A stretch of DNA of 64,000 nt from Granulosicoccaceae sp. 1_MG-2023 (GTDB lineage Bacteria; Pseudomonadota; Gammaproteobacteria; Granulosicoccales; Granulosicoccaceae): contig JAUOPI010000013.1 of assembly GCA_030546905.1 (NCBI GenBank), positions 55,229-119,228 of the forward strand, given 5' to 3'. Below, piece after piece: positions 57,061 to 64,000 of this stretch. Made by a program: the position numbers and the translations under genes. The notes beneath the pieces are model-generated. The model was not told the DNA's origin, ran no database searches, and saw only the letters and a program-made list of their open reading frames with translations. Position 1 is the stretch's first letter. The number at the start of each line of letters is the position of its first letter.

Positions 57061-57432
57061 TCAGGCCTGACCGCGTTGCTTGCGGCGCTCCTCGAGTTCG
57101 GCCTGCAGGACGGCCATGTCCAAAGTGGTGCGGTCGGCGATCTGCAGTAGTTTGTCTTTGATGTCGGCGCCGATATAGCCGCGCTCGAATTCGACGAAGT
57201 CACGCAGGCCCTCGCGCAGTTCCTGCGCTTGCAGGGCGGCTTCGTGCAGGTCTTCTTTGACGTGCTGGCCGAGTTCGTCGAGTTCGTCTTCGGTCAGCTC
57301 GCCGATGCGCTCGAGTTCGTCACGGGCCGATTCCCAGGCATCCTCAAGCGAGGTTTTGCCGGAGTCGACGGTGTAGCGGATGCGGTCAAGCAGATCGCGG
57401 TAGCTGTCCTGCAGTTCTTCGCGCAATGACAT
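57061..57432 (-). CDS. Small helical acidic protein, DUF1451/YbeL N-terminal-like
   Basis: This 123-residue charged protein is predicted to be almost wholly helical. The segment GELTEDELDELGQHVKEDLHEAAL resembles the helical N-terminal part of DUF1451 (E. coli YbeL: GELTRTEVDEL and following). The C-terminal zinc ribbon of that family is absent: there is no Cys in the protein. It is 63 bases upstream of yceF on the same strand and divergent from yceD. Function unknown; the family assignment is tentative. Confidence 0.7.
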   Translation of the reverse strand: MSLREELQDSYRDLLDRIRYTVDSGKTSLEDAWESARDELERIGELTEDELDELGQHVKEDLHEAALQAQELREGLRDFVEFERGYIGADIKDKLLQIADRTTLDMAVLQAELEERRKQRGQA

Positions 57433-57569
57433 GGGGTTTGTTCTCCTGTTCAGTCGGTGATGGCCATCATACTAGGCCGCTGCCGTGTTGTTGCGCATGA
57501 TCTGGGTTAAACCGGCGGTTTGCAGACCCGCGGCAGTCGCTTGCAAGCGTTTCGCGCGCGGGTAATACT

Positions 57570-57598
57570 TTGACAGTTCTTAAGATAGAAGTTACGAT
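57570..57598 (+). promoter_or_regulatory. Strong sigma-70 promoter of the yceD-rpmF-plsX-fabH operon
   Basis: A perfect -35 TTGACA (57570-57575), a 17-base spacer and TACGAT (57593-57598) lie directly before yceD. Initiation 7 or 8 bases after the -10 would fall at about 57605-57606, only 2-3 bases before the ATG at 57608, so the transcript may be leaderless. No Shine-Dalgarno is visible before the ATG. Confidence 0.75.
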
Positions 57599-57607
57599 TG
57601 ACTGTTT

Positions 57608-58147
57608 ATGGTTAAGCTACCTGTTCGCTTTAACCCGGCTAAACTTGCCGAAGAGGGCGCCACCTATGAATCGGTGATCCCGCTGCGGCAGTTTGCGCGG
57701 TTCAGTGATTCGCTCGAATCCTCAGACGGTGAGGTGCGGGTGCAGACGCGCTTTGAGCGCGACGGCAATGGTCGCATCGCCGCGCAGGGGCAGTTCTCGG
57801 TGGACTGTCAGTTGGCTTGTCAGCGTTGTCTGCAGGCGTTATCGCAAACGATAGAGTCGGCGTTTACGCTGACCTTCGTTGCCGACGAAAAAGCCGCAGA
57901 AGCCCTGCCGGATGAGTATGATCCCGTCATTCTTGATGAGAACGGGAATATTCATGTTGTAGACCTGCTGGAAGATGAGATGGTGCTGCGTTTGCCCGTG
58001 GCGCCAAAGCATGCTGATGAGGCGGTTTGCAGGTCTTTCGGTTATCCCGGTGAAGCCGCGTTAACCGAAGCTGACAGCACGCAAACCGGGCAGTCGGGCC
58101 GTAAAAACCCGTTTGATGTTTTAAAAGATTTTTCAAAGCCAGATTAA
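57608..58147 (+). CDS. yceD: YceD/DUF177 family protein (23S rRNA accumulation protein)
   Basis: This 179-residue protein belongs to the YceD (DUF177) family, needed for 23S rRNA accumulation. Key features are the N-terminal [13 protein letters not shown], a paired-Cys segment [13 protein letters not shown], the acidic [20 protein letters not shown] and the tail [11 protein letters not shown]. It is the first gene before rpmF (17-base gap), the universal arrangement. The start aligns within a few residues of E. coli YceD. Confidence 0.94.
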   Translation: MVKLPVRFNPAKLAEEGATYESVIPLRQFARFSDSLESSDGEVRVQTRFERDGNGRIAAQGQFSVDCQLACQRCLQALSQTIESAFTLTFVADEKAAEALPDEYDPVILDENGNIHVVDLLEDEMVLRLPVAPKHADEAVCRSFGYPGEAALTEADSTQTGQSGRKNPFDVLKDFSKPD

Positions 58148-58164
58148 TTTCGGAGTTACTGAAA

Positions 58165-58365
58165 ATGGCCGTACAACAACGCCGTAAAACCCCTTCACGC
58201 CGCGGCATGCGTCGTTCACACGATGCGCTGACCGGGCCGACGCTGTCGACCGATCCGACGACCGGTGAAACACATCGTCGTCACCACGTCACGAAAGACG
58301 GATACTATCGCGGTCGTCAGGTCGTCGAGACTGCAAACGACATCGAGGACGACGAGGACGAGTAA
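58165..58365 (+). CDS. rpmF: Ribosomal protein bL32
   Basis: This 66-residue protein is a basic component of the 50S subunit. [20 protein letters not shown] is the conserved N-terminus, and [17 protein letters not shown] the middle. It ends with an acidic tail, EDDEDE. The zinc-binding Cys of some L32 proteins are absent, so this is the Cys-less form. It lies between yceD and plsX. Confidence 0.96.
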   Translation: MAVQQRRKTPSRRGMRRSHDALTGPTLSTDPTTGETHRRHHVTKDGYYRGRQVVETANDIEDDEDE

Positions 58366-58391
58366 GCAGCCAGCCTGCCCGTCTCTCAGGT

Positions 58392-58412
58392 AACCCGGAT
58401 ATCTTCCGGGTT
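58392..58412 (+). other. Hairpin in the rpmF-plsX spacer
   Basis: AACCCGGA (58392-58399), a 5-base loop and TCCGGGTT (58405-58412) form a perfect 8-bp stem in the 109-base spacer between rpmF and plsX. There is no T-run, so it is not a standard terminator. It could be a processing site or a 3' stabiliser separating the abundant L32 message from plsX-fabH. Confidence 0.55.
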
Positions 58413-58474
58413 GCCGGCAATTTCTGCGTTCTGCCCCCCTGTCGTTATCCCACGTAACAGGACATTTCCCGGAA

Positions 58475-59503
58475 ATGAATGATTCAGTAACCATCGCAAT
58501 CGATGCTATGGGTGGCGATATCGGCGCTGAGGTGGTTGTCCACGCCGTGAAGCTGACCATGGATCGTCAGCCGCGTCTGAAGGTTATTCTTGTTGGTGAT
58601 GAAACTGTCGTGAAGGCCGAAATGGCCAAGCACGATCTGCACATCGGCGAGCGCCTTTCGCTGCACCACTGCACAGAGGTCGTGCAGATGGACGATCCGC
58701 CATCGGTTGCTTTGCGCAGTAAAAAAGACTCGTCGATGCGCGTGGCCATTAATCTGGTCAAAGAACAGCAGGCTGAGGCCGCTGTGAGCGCCGGTAATAC
58801 CGGTGCACTGATGGCAATCTCGCGTTTCGTCCTTAAGACCTTACCCAATATCGACCGTCCGGCCTTGTGCACGACCTTGCCGGCACGGCACGGGCATACG
58901 CACATGCTCGATCTGGGAGCCAATCTGGACTGTACTGCCGAGCATTTGATGCAATTCGCGGTGATGGGTTCGACCCTCGCCGAGGCGGTCGATAATGTGA
59001 AAAGTCCGCGCGTCGGGCTGCTCAACATCGGCGCCGAAGAGATCAAAGGCAACGATCAGGTCAAGCACGCGGCCAAACTGATTGCCGCCAGCAATGTCAA
59101 TTACATCGGTTTCGTGGAAGGCAATGAGATCTACGCCGAACACGTCGACGTGGTTGTCTGCGACGGTTTTGTCGGTAATGTCGCACTCAAAACCAGTGAA
59201 GGTCTGGCCAGCATGATCGGTTATTACCTTCGCGATACGTTCAAAAGTTCTTGGTACGGTAAGCTGGCAGGATTGCTTGCACTGCCTATAATCAAGACCT
59301 TCATCAATCGAATTGACTGGCGGCGTTATAATGGTGCCAGTTTGCTGGGCCTCAAAGGGATTGTGGTCAAAAGTCACGGCAGTGCCGATGCCAGCGCGTA
59401 TTCGCATGCGATCGAAGTGGCCATGATTGAAGTGGCCAAGAATGTGCCGAACATGATTGAACAGCACCTGCAGCCCTTGTTGAGAAGTGAAGCGACCCAG
59501 TGA
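58475..59503 (+). CDS. plsX: Phosphate acyltransferase PlsX
   Basis: This 342-residue enzyme makes acyl-phosphate from acyl-ACP for the first step of phospholipid synthesis. Family motifs are [32 protein letters not shown] and [18 protein letters not shown]. Its last bases overlap the GTG start of fabH (GTGA). It follows rpmF, as in most proteobacteria. Confidence 0.96.
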   Translation: MNDSVTIAIDAMGGDIGAEVVVHAVKLTMDRQPRLKVILVGDETVVKAEMAKHDLHIGERLSLHHCTEVVQMDDPPSVALRSKKDSSMRVAINLVKEQQAEAAVSAGNTGALMAISRFVLKTLPNIDRPALCTTLPARHGHTHMLDLGANLDCTAEHLMQFAVMGSTLAEAVDNVKSPRVGLLNIGAEEIKGNDQVKHAAKLIAASNVNYIGFVEGNEIYAEHVDVVVCDGFVGNVALKTSEGLASMIGYYLRDTFKSSWYGKLAGLLALPIIKTFINRIDWRRYNGASLLGLKGIVVKSHGSADASAYSHAIEVAMIEVAKNVPNMIEQHLQPLLRSEATQ

Positions 59504-60471
59504 CCATATATTCCAGAATCCTCGGTACCGGCAGTTATCTGCCTGAAAAAGTCGTATCCAACCAAGACCTCGAACGGATGGTGGATACATCGGATGCCTG
59601 GATTCGGGACCGTACGGGCATCGCCGAGCGGCGTATCGCGGCTGACGATGAGTTCACGCTGGATCTTGCCGAGAAGGCGGCGCGTAATGCGCTGGATGCC
59701 GCCGGTGTTGATCCGCAGGAACTCGATCTGATCGTTGTCGCAACCACCACGCCGGACCGGGTTTTCCCGAGCACGGCCTGTTTGCTGCAGAGCCGTCTGG
59801 GTGCCAAAGGTTGTGCGGCATTTGATGTGCAGGCGGTGTGCACCGGCTTTGTTTACGCGCTCGGTGTGGCCGATCAGTTTGTCCGCAGCGGCACGGCGAA
59901 AAAAGCCTTGGTGCTCGGCGCCGAAACCTTTTCACGCATTATTGACTGGACCGACCGCAACACCTGTGTGTTGTTCGGCGACGGTTCCGGTGCGGTGGTG
60001 CTTGGCGCGTCGGAAGAGCCCGGTGTGATGTCCACGCATTTGCATGCCGACGGTGACTATGCCGATTATCTGCATGTGCCGACCGGTGTCTCCACCGCCC
60101 GCGCGGTATTGGAAGAAGGGCGCGCCTATGTCGAGATGAACGGCCCGGGTGTGTTCCGTATGGCGGTCTCGACCCTCGGGCGAATTGCCGATGAGACGCT
60201 CGAGCACAATCATATCGACAAGTCCGAGTTGGATTGGCTGGTCCCGCATCAGGCCAATATCCGGATTATCCAGGCCACGGCCAAGAAGCTTGATCTGCCG
60301 ATGGACCGGGTCATAGTCACTGTCGACAAGCATGGCAACACGTCCGCTGCGTCGATTCCTCTGGCGCTGGACACCGCCGTGCGGGACGGGCGTATCAAGC
60401 GTGGCGATTTGTTCATGATTGAAGGCTTCGGTGGCGGATTTACCTGGGGCTCGGCCCTGATCCGTTACTGA
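59500..60471 (+). CDS. fabH: Beta-ketoacyl-ACP synthase III
   Basis: This 323-residue condensing enzyme joins acetyl-CoA to malonyl-ACP to start fatty-acid synthesis. The catalytic triad is in [14 protein letters not shown] (Cys), [11 protein letters not shown] (His) and [15 protein letters not shown] (Asn). The start is a GTG overlapping the plsX stop. A strong terminator follows at once; fabD, fabG, acpP and fabF, which normally come next, are not here. Confidence 0.96.
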   Translation: MTIYSRILGTGSYLPEKVVSNQDLERMVDTSDAWIRDRTGIAERRIAADDEFTLDLAEKAARNALDAAGVDPQELDLIVVATTTPDRVFPSTACLLQSRLGAKGCAAFDVQAVCTGFVYALGVADQFVRSGTAKKALVLGAETFSRIIDWTDRNTCVLFGDGSGAVVLGASEEPGVMSTHLHADGDYADYLHVPTGVSTARAVLEEGRAYVEMNGPGVFRMAVSTLGRIADETLEHNHIDKSELDWLVPHQANIRIIQATAKKLDLPMDRVIVTVDKHGNTSAASIPLALDTAVRDGRIKRGDLFMIEGFGGGFTWGSALIRY

Positions 60472-60490
60472 AGATTCCCACTGTTTAGCG

Positions 60491-60520
60491 AAAGAAGCCG
60501 GCTTTAGCCGGCTTTTTTTT
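60491..60520 (+). terminator. Rho-independent terminator after fabH
   Basis: AGCCGGC (60496-60502), loop TTTA and GCCGGCT (60507-60513) form a 7-bp stem followed by eight T (60513-60520). It ends the yceD-rpmF-plsX-fabH operon. Confidence 0.95.
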
Positions 60521-60597
60521 GTGCCTTTCAGGATTTTTCCCACTTTTTTTAGCGTGCTGCGCCGCGCTGATCAATTGCGCTCAACTTTATTTATTCA

Positions 60598-60628
60598 TTG
60601 TGTATGAATTTGTACATGATGTTAGAAT
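60598..60628 (+). promoter_or_regulatory. Possible promoter of the regulator-uvrC operon
   Basis: In an AT-rich patch after the fabH terminator, TTGTGT (60598-60603) and TTAGAA (60622-60627), or TAGAAT one base later, are 18-19 bases apart. It would leave a leader of about 95 bases before the TTG start of the regulator. Weak match; supported mainly by position. Confidence 0.3.
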
Positions 60629-60729
60629 GTCACGGAAATGTTAACTGTCGGATGTGGTTGACACCGTGGGGCAGGCTGCTGTCCGGCCCCGACCGCTGCG
60701 GTATTCGTGAGGCGGAGAAGGAGAATAGC

Positions 60730-61389
60730 TTGAGTGCAAATATGTCTGTTGCTGTTGCGCAGAGTGCGTTGGTCGTTGCCGCGCAGGCGCTGGTCGGCGC
60801 CGGTTTCGGTGCCATGCTGCGCGAATGTGATACCGCCTGTGAGGTGGACGCCGCCTGTGATGCCGACAGTGCGCTGGCGCTGGCCCGCTTGCACAGGCCG
60901 GCCTTGCTTGTCTGCGAATATGATCTGCCCGGTGTCAGCGGTGGGGAAGTGGCGCGGAAGTTACTCAAAGAGAACCCCTCACTGCCTGTGCTGATGGTGA
61001 TAGATACGCGCCTGTCCTATTTGATCCGCCAGTTAATCGCCAGTGGTGTCAGAGGCTTTATTACCCGGCAAAGCAGTGCAGGGGAGTTCCGCGATGCTCT
61101 GGCGGCCGTGCGCCGTGGTGAGCGCTATATGGCCCCGGCGCTGGCGACCTCCATGGCATTTCGCGATGAAAACCACGGCTCGTCGCCCTTTCATGCGCTG
61201 TCCGGCCGCGAGATGGAGATCGTCAGGCTGATTCTCAGCGGCCGGCGTAATCAGGAAATCGCGCAGGTGCTTTATATCAGCGATAAGACGGTCAGTACTT
61301 ACCGGGCAAGAGCGCTGGCCAAACTCGGCGTGCGCTCGACTGCCGAGCTGACCATGGCGGCCATGCGCGATGGGGTGATCAGCGCTTGA
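60730..61389 (+). CDS. GacA/UvrY-type response regulator with degenerate receiver
   Basis: This 219-residue protein has an N-terminal receiver-like domain and a C-terminal LuxR-type helix-turn-helix (LSGREMEIVRLILSGRRNQEIA; YISDKTVSTYRARALAKLGV). It sits directly before uvrC, as uvrY/gacA do, and aligns ungapped with UvrY. The acidic pair DD is AA (residues 17-18), the phospho-accepting Asp is Glu63, the Thr is Ile91 and the conserved Lys is Arg113. Phosphorylation by a BarA/GacS-type kinase is therefore unlikely. The start is a TTG at 60730 with GGAG spaced correctly upstream; an ATG at 60742 is possible, and the open frame reaches back to 60598 without a better site. Confidence 0.88.
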   Translation: MSANMSVAVAQSALVVAAQALVGAGFGAMLRECDTACEVDAACDADSALALARLHRPALLVCEYDLPGVSGGEVARKLLKENPSLPVLMVIDTRLSYLIRQLIASGVRGFITRQSSAGEFRDALAAVRRGERYMAPALATSMAFRDENHGSSPFHALSGREMEIVRLILSGRRNQEIAQVLYISDKTVSTYRARALAKLGVRSTAELTMAAMRDGVISA

Positions 61390-61439
61390 GCTGAAACCGC
61401 AGTTCCCGTTCGGGGCCGCTATGCGGTACCCTTGCGCGG

Positions 61440-63284
61440 ATGAACGATCAATCCGCCGCTTTCGACGCACAGGCCTTTCTGAAGACAGTCAGTCGCCGCC
61501 CCGGCGTATACCGAATGTATAATGCCGCCGGTGACATTATCTACGTCGGCAAGGCCGGCGATCTGCGTACGCGGCTGTCCAGCTACTTCCAGAAAACCAG
61601 TTCCCTGACCGTGAAAACCGCGGTCCTGGTGTCGCATATCGCGCGTGTCGAGACCACCGTCACCGGCAGCGAACCCGAAGCGCTGGTGTTGGAGCAAAAC
61701 CTGATCAAAGAGCACCGGCCGCGCTACAACGTGCTGCTGCGTGACGACAAAAGCTACCCCTATGTGTTTGTTTCCACCCGTGATACCTATCCGCGGGTGG
61801 CCTACCGGCGCGGTTCGAAAAAAATACCCGGCAAGTATATAGGGCCGTTCCCGAACGCCGGTGCGGTGCGCACCTCTCTACGCTTTGTGCAGAAGCTGTT
61901 CCGCGTGCGTCAGTGCGAGGACAGTTATTTCCGTAACCGCTCGCGGCCCTGTCTTCAATACCAGATCAAACGCTGCACCGCACCGTGTGTCGGTTATATT
62001 TCGCCCGAAGACTATGCGCTGGACGTCAAGCGCACGATCAGTCTGCTGGAGGGGCGCAATCAGGAAGTCATCGGTGAGTTGGTTGCTGAGATGGAGAGCG
62101 CGTCGGCGGAGCTGGCCTTTGAGCGGGCGGCGGTGTTGCGTGATCAGATCGCGGACCTCAAAAAACTCAGCAATACGGCACTGGCCGGGGCCGAGCGCGG
62201 TAAACTCGATATCGTTTATTGCGCACTCAAAGGCGGTGCCAGCTGCGTGCAGGTGTTCTTTTTGCGCAATGGAGTGAATCTGGGCAACAAGGCCTTTTTC
62301 CCCGCCACGCCGGACGGTTCCACCGCCGAAGAAGTGCTCTACGCCTTTATCACGCAGTTCTATCTGCAGCACGATGTGCCGCGCGAGATTATTGTCAGTC
62401 ATGACCCCGGTGGTACTGATATGCTGGAGTCCATACTCAGCGAGCGGGCAGGGCAGAAGGTGCGTATCAGTACGCTGGTGCGTGGTGAGCGCGCGCGGTT
62501 GCTGGCGTTGGCCGGTACCAATGCCCGGATGGCGCTGGATGTACGCCTGTCATCGCGCAGCGGCATGGCTGAGCGTTACGACAGTCTGCGCAGAATGCTC
62601 GGACTCGATGATATCCCCGAGCGTATGGAGTGTTTTGACATCAGTCACACGAGTGGCGAGAACACCGTGGCATCCTGTGTGGTCTTTAATGCCGAAGGTC
62701 CGTTAAAGTCGGACTACCGCCGCTTTAATATCGAGGGTATTACCGCCGGCGATGATTACGCGGCGATGAAACAGGCGCTGACACGCCGTTATACACGTGT
62801 GCTGAAAGAAAACGCGCGCCTGCCGGACATTCTCTTTATCGACGGCGGTAAGGGGCAGGTCGGTGTTGCCATGGAAGTAATGAACGAGCTGCAGCTCGAC
62901 GAGATTATGGTGGTCGGTGTGGCCAAAGGGCCGGCCCGCCGGGTCGGCGATGAAACGCTGATTCTGGTGCGCCAGGGTATAGAGAAGCAATTTGATATCA
63001 ATTCACCGGGCTTGCATCTTGTGCAGCAGATCCGCGATGAAGCGCACCGCTTTGCCATCGCGGGTCACCGGGCCAAACGTGCCAAGGCGCGTAAACGATC
63101 CTCGCTGGAAGATATCGCCGGGCTGGGACCGAAGCGGCGCAAAGCGCTGCTGACACATTTCGGCGGTATGCAGGGCGTGCAGGCGGCAAGTGAAGATGAG
63201 CTTGCCCGTGTGCCGGGGATCAGTCGTCATCTGGCGGCTGATGTCTTCGAAGCCTTGCATCCGGCGGTAAGCCAAAACACATGA
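61440..63284 (+). CDS. uvrC: Excinuclease ABC subunit C
   Basis: This 614-residue protein makes both incisions in nucleotide-excision repair. The N-terminal GIY-YIG nuclease is in GVYRMYNAAGDIIYVGKAGD. A UVR motif follows (AELAFERAAVLRDQIADLKK). The C-terminal RNase H-like nuclease contains RMECFDISHTSGENTVAS and DILFIDGGKGQVGVA, and tandem helix-hairpin-helix motifs close the protein (IAGLGPKRRKALLTHFG). It follows the GacA-like regulator by 50 bases. Confidence 0.97.
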   Translation: MNDQSAAFDAQAFLKTVSRRPGVYRMYNAAGDIIYVGKAGDLRTRLSSYFQKTSSLTVKTAVLVSHIARVETTVTGSEPEALVLEQNLIKEHRPRYNVLLRDDKSYPYVFVSTRDTYPRVAYRRGSKKIPGKYIGPFPNAGAVRTSLRFVQKLFRVRQCEDSYFRNRSRPCLQYQIKRCTAPCVGYISPEDYALDVKRTISLLEGRNQEVIGELVAEMESASAELAFERAAVLRDQIADLKKLSNTALAGAERGKLDIVYCALKGGASCVQVFFLRNGVNLGNKAFFPATPDGSTAEEVLYAFITQFYLQHDVPREIIVSHDPGGTDMLESILSERAGQKVRISTLVRGERARLLALAGTNARMALDVRLSSRSGMAERYDSLRRMLGLDDIPERMECFDISHTSGENTVASCVVFNAEGPLKSDYRRFNIEGITAGDDYAAMKQALTRRYTRVLKENARLPDILFIDGGKGQVGVAMEVMNELQLDEIMVVGVAKGPARRVGDETLILVRQGIEKQFDINSPGLHLVQQIRDEAHRFAIAGHRAKRAKARKRSSLEDIAGLGPKRRKALLTHFGGMQGVQAASEDELARVPGISRHLAADVFEALHPAVSQNT

Positions 63285-63291
63285 GACTGGA

Positions 63292-63858
63292 ATGACAATG
63301 ACACTGAATCTGCCCACCTGGCTGACGCTCTTACGGGTTTTTCTTCTGCCGATTATCGTGGTGGTGTTTTATCTGCCGTATGACTGGGCGCGGCCGCTTA
63401 GTTGCGGCATTTTTCTCGTCGCCGGCATCACCGACTGGGCGGACGGCTATCTTGCGCGCAAATGGAATCAGGAATCGCGCTTCGGTGCTTTTCTCGACCC
63501 GGTCGCTGACAAGTTGATGGTGGCGACGGTCCTGATACTGCTGGTTGAGTTTGACCAGAGCGCCTGGCTTACCGTGCCGGCGATTATCATTATCAGCCGC
63601 GAAATCACCATTTCGGCGCTGCGTGAATGGATGGCCGAGGTCGGCAGTCGCAGCAAGGTTGCGGTCAGTTCGCTGGGCAAGCTCAAGACCACCACGCAGA
63701 TCATCGCCTTGGCCATGCTGTTGTTTCTCAAGCCGCTTTTTGGTCTGCCGATTTATAAAATCGGCTTGGTAATGATGTATGTTGCCGCTATACTTACGGT
63801 CTGGTCGATGGTTGCATACTTGCGTGCCGCCTTCGCCGGTTCAGAAAACGAAGTTTAA
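63292..63858 (+). CDS. pgsA: CDP-diacylglycerol-glycerol-3-phosphate 3-phosphatidyltransferase
   Basis: This 188-residue polytopic enzyme makes phosphatidylglycerophosphate. The CDP-alcohol phosphotransferase motif is intact in DWADGYLARKWNQESRFGAF followed by LDPVADK. Membrane segments include LTLLRVFLLPIIVVVFYL and IGLVMMYVAAILTVWSMVAY. It follows uvrC by 7 bases; uvrC-pgsA is a standard pair. An ATG at 63298 is an alternative start. A weak AT-rich inverted repeat with a T-run overlaps the stop. Confidence 0.96.
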   Translation: MTMTLNLPTWLTLLRVFLLPIIVVVFYLPYDWARPLSCGIFLVAGITDWADGYLARKWNQESRFGAFLDPVADKLMVATVLILLVEFDQSAWLTVPAIIIISREITISALREWMAEVGSRSKVAVSSLGKLKTTTQIIALAMLLFLKPLFGLPIYKIGLVMMYVAAILTVWSMVAYLRAAFAGSENEV

Positions 63859-63876
63859 AAAAATTCGTTTTTTTGC

Positions 63877-63905
63877 TTGACCGGCAATCGCAGTATCTGC
63901 ATAAT
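63877..63905 (+). promoter_or_regulatory. Sigma-70 promoter of tRNA-Gly
   Basis: TTGACC (63877-63882), a 17-base spacer and CATAAT (63900-63905) lie just upstream of the tRNA gene. Initiation near 63912 leaves about 12 bases of 5' leader for RNase P removal. Confidence 0.75.
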
Positions 63906-63923
63906 ATGCGCTTCTTGATTGAC

Positions 63924-63999
<76 letters not shown>

Positions 64000-64000
64000 A

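Overview
The window is a GC-rich, gene-dense stretch of chromosome from a gammaproteobacterium. This is inferred from conserved gene neighbourhoods: nadB divergent from rpoE-rseA-rseB-rseC-mucD, then lepA-lepB-rnc-era-recO; 4.5S RNA beside dnaX-ybaB-recR; orn divergent from rsgA; yceF opposite yceD-rpmF-plsX-fabH; and a GacA/UvrY-type regulator beside uvrC-pgsA-tRNA-Gly. A sulfide:quinone oxidoreductase suggests the cell meets and oxidises or detoxifies sulfide. I cannot name the genus. No insertion sequence, phage gene, integrase or CRISPR array was recognised.

Layout. (1) 1-4167, minus strand: the 5' part of a nonribosomal peptide synthetase with order A-T-C-A, running off the left edge; the second A domain reads as glycine-like. 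(2) 4366-11306, minus strand: xthA, rapA, a GNAT acetyltransferase, avtA, a MioC-like flavodoxin and a short-chain dehydrogenase. (3) 11436-18385, plus strand: a complete MoxR/Bat operon (MoxR ATPase, DUF58, DUF4381, two VWA proteins, a TPR protein, BatD), closed by a two-way terminator shared with sqr on the minus strand. (4) 19994-31211, plus strand: an envelope and lipid block with a single-POTRA Omp85 protein, an MOP-family flippase, fadJ-fadI, a SIMPL-domain periplasmic protein and a 1231-residue repeat-bearing probable outer-membrane protein. (5) 31270-34575: 4.5S RNA, dnaX (with a likely gamma-producing slippage site), ybaB, recR. (6) 34630-39119: rsgA, phhB, orn, rhdA, nadB. (7) 39367-51264: the sigma-E regulon operon, a glutaredoxin, lepA, lepB, a DUF4845 protein, rnc, era, recO, a DUF455 protein and a secreted protein with 39 TEPEV-type pentapeptides. 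(8) 51301-53217, minus strand: lpxH, ppiB, ppiA. (9) 53506-56400: cysS, ribH, nusB, pgpA. (10) 56407-57432, minus strand: yceF and a DUF1451-like protein. (11) 57608-63999: yceD, rpmF, plsX, fabH, a degenerate GacA/UvrY-type regulator, uvrC, pgsA, tRNA-Gly.

Most of the window is housekeeping: DNA repair, translation, envelope stress, lipid A and phospholipid synthesis. Genes within operons often overlap by 1 to 31 bases, suggesting translational coupling. The parts most worth a second look are: the GacA/UvrY homologue with all phosphorylation residues replaced and the phospho-accepting Asp changed to Glu; the 1231-residue repeat-bearing outer-membrane candidate; the TEPEV-repeat protein; the dnaX slippage site with stops in both alternative frames; the NRPS; the small one-POTRA Omp85; and a near-perfect promoter placed so close to yceD that its mRNA may be leaderless. 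Every intergenic gap is shorter than 300 bases except the one that contains the 4.5S RNA gene.
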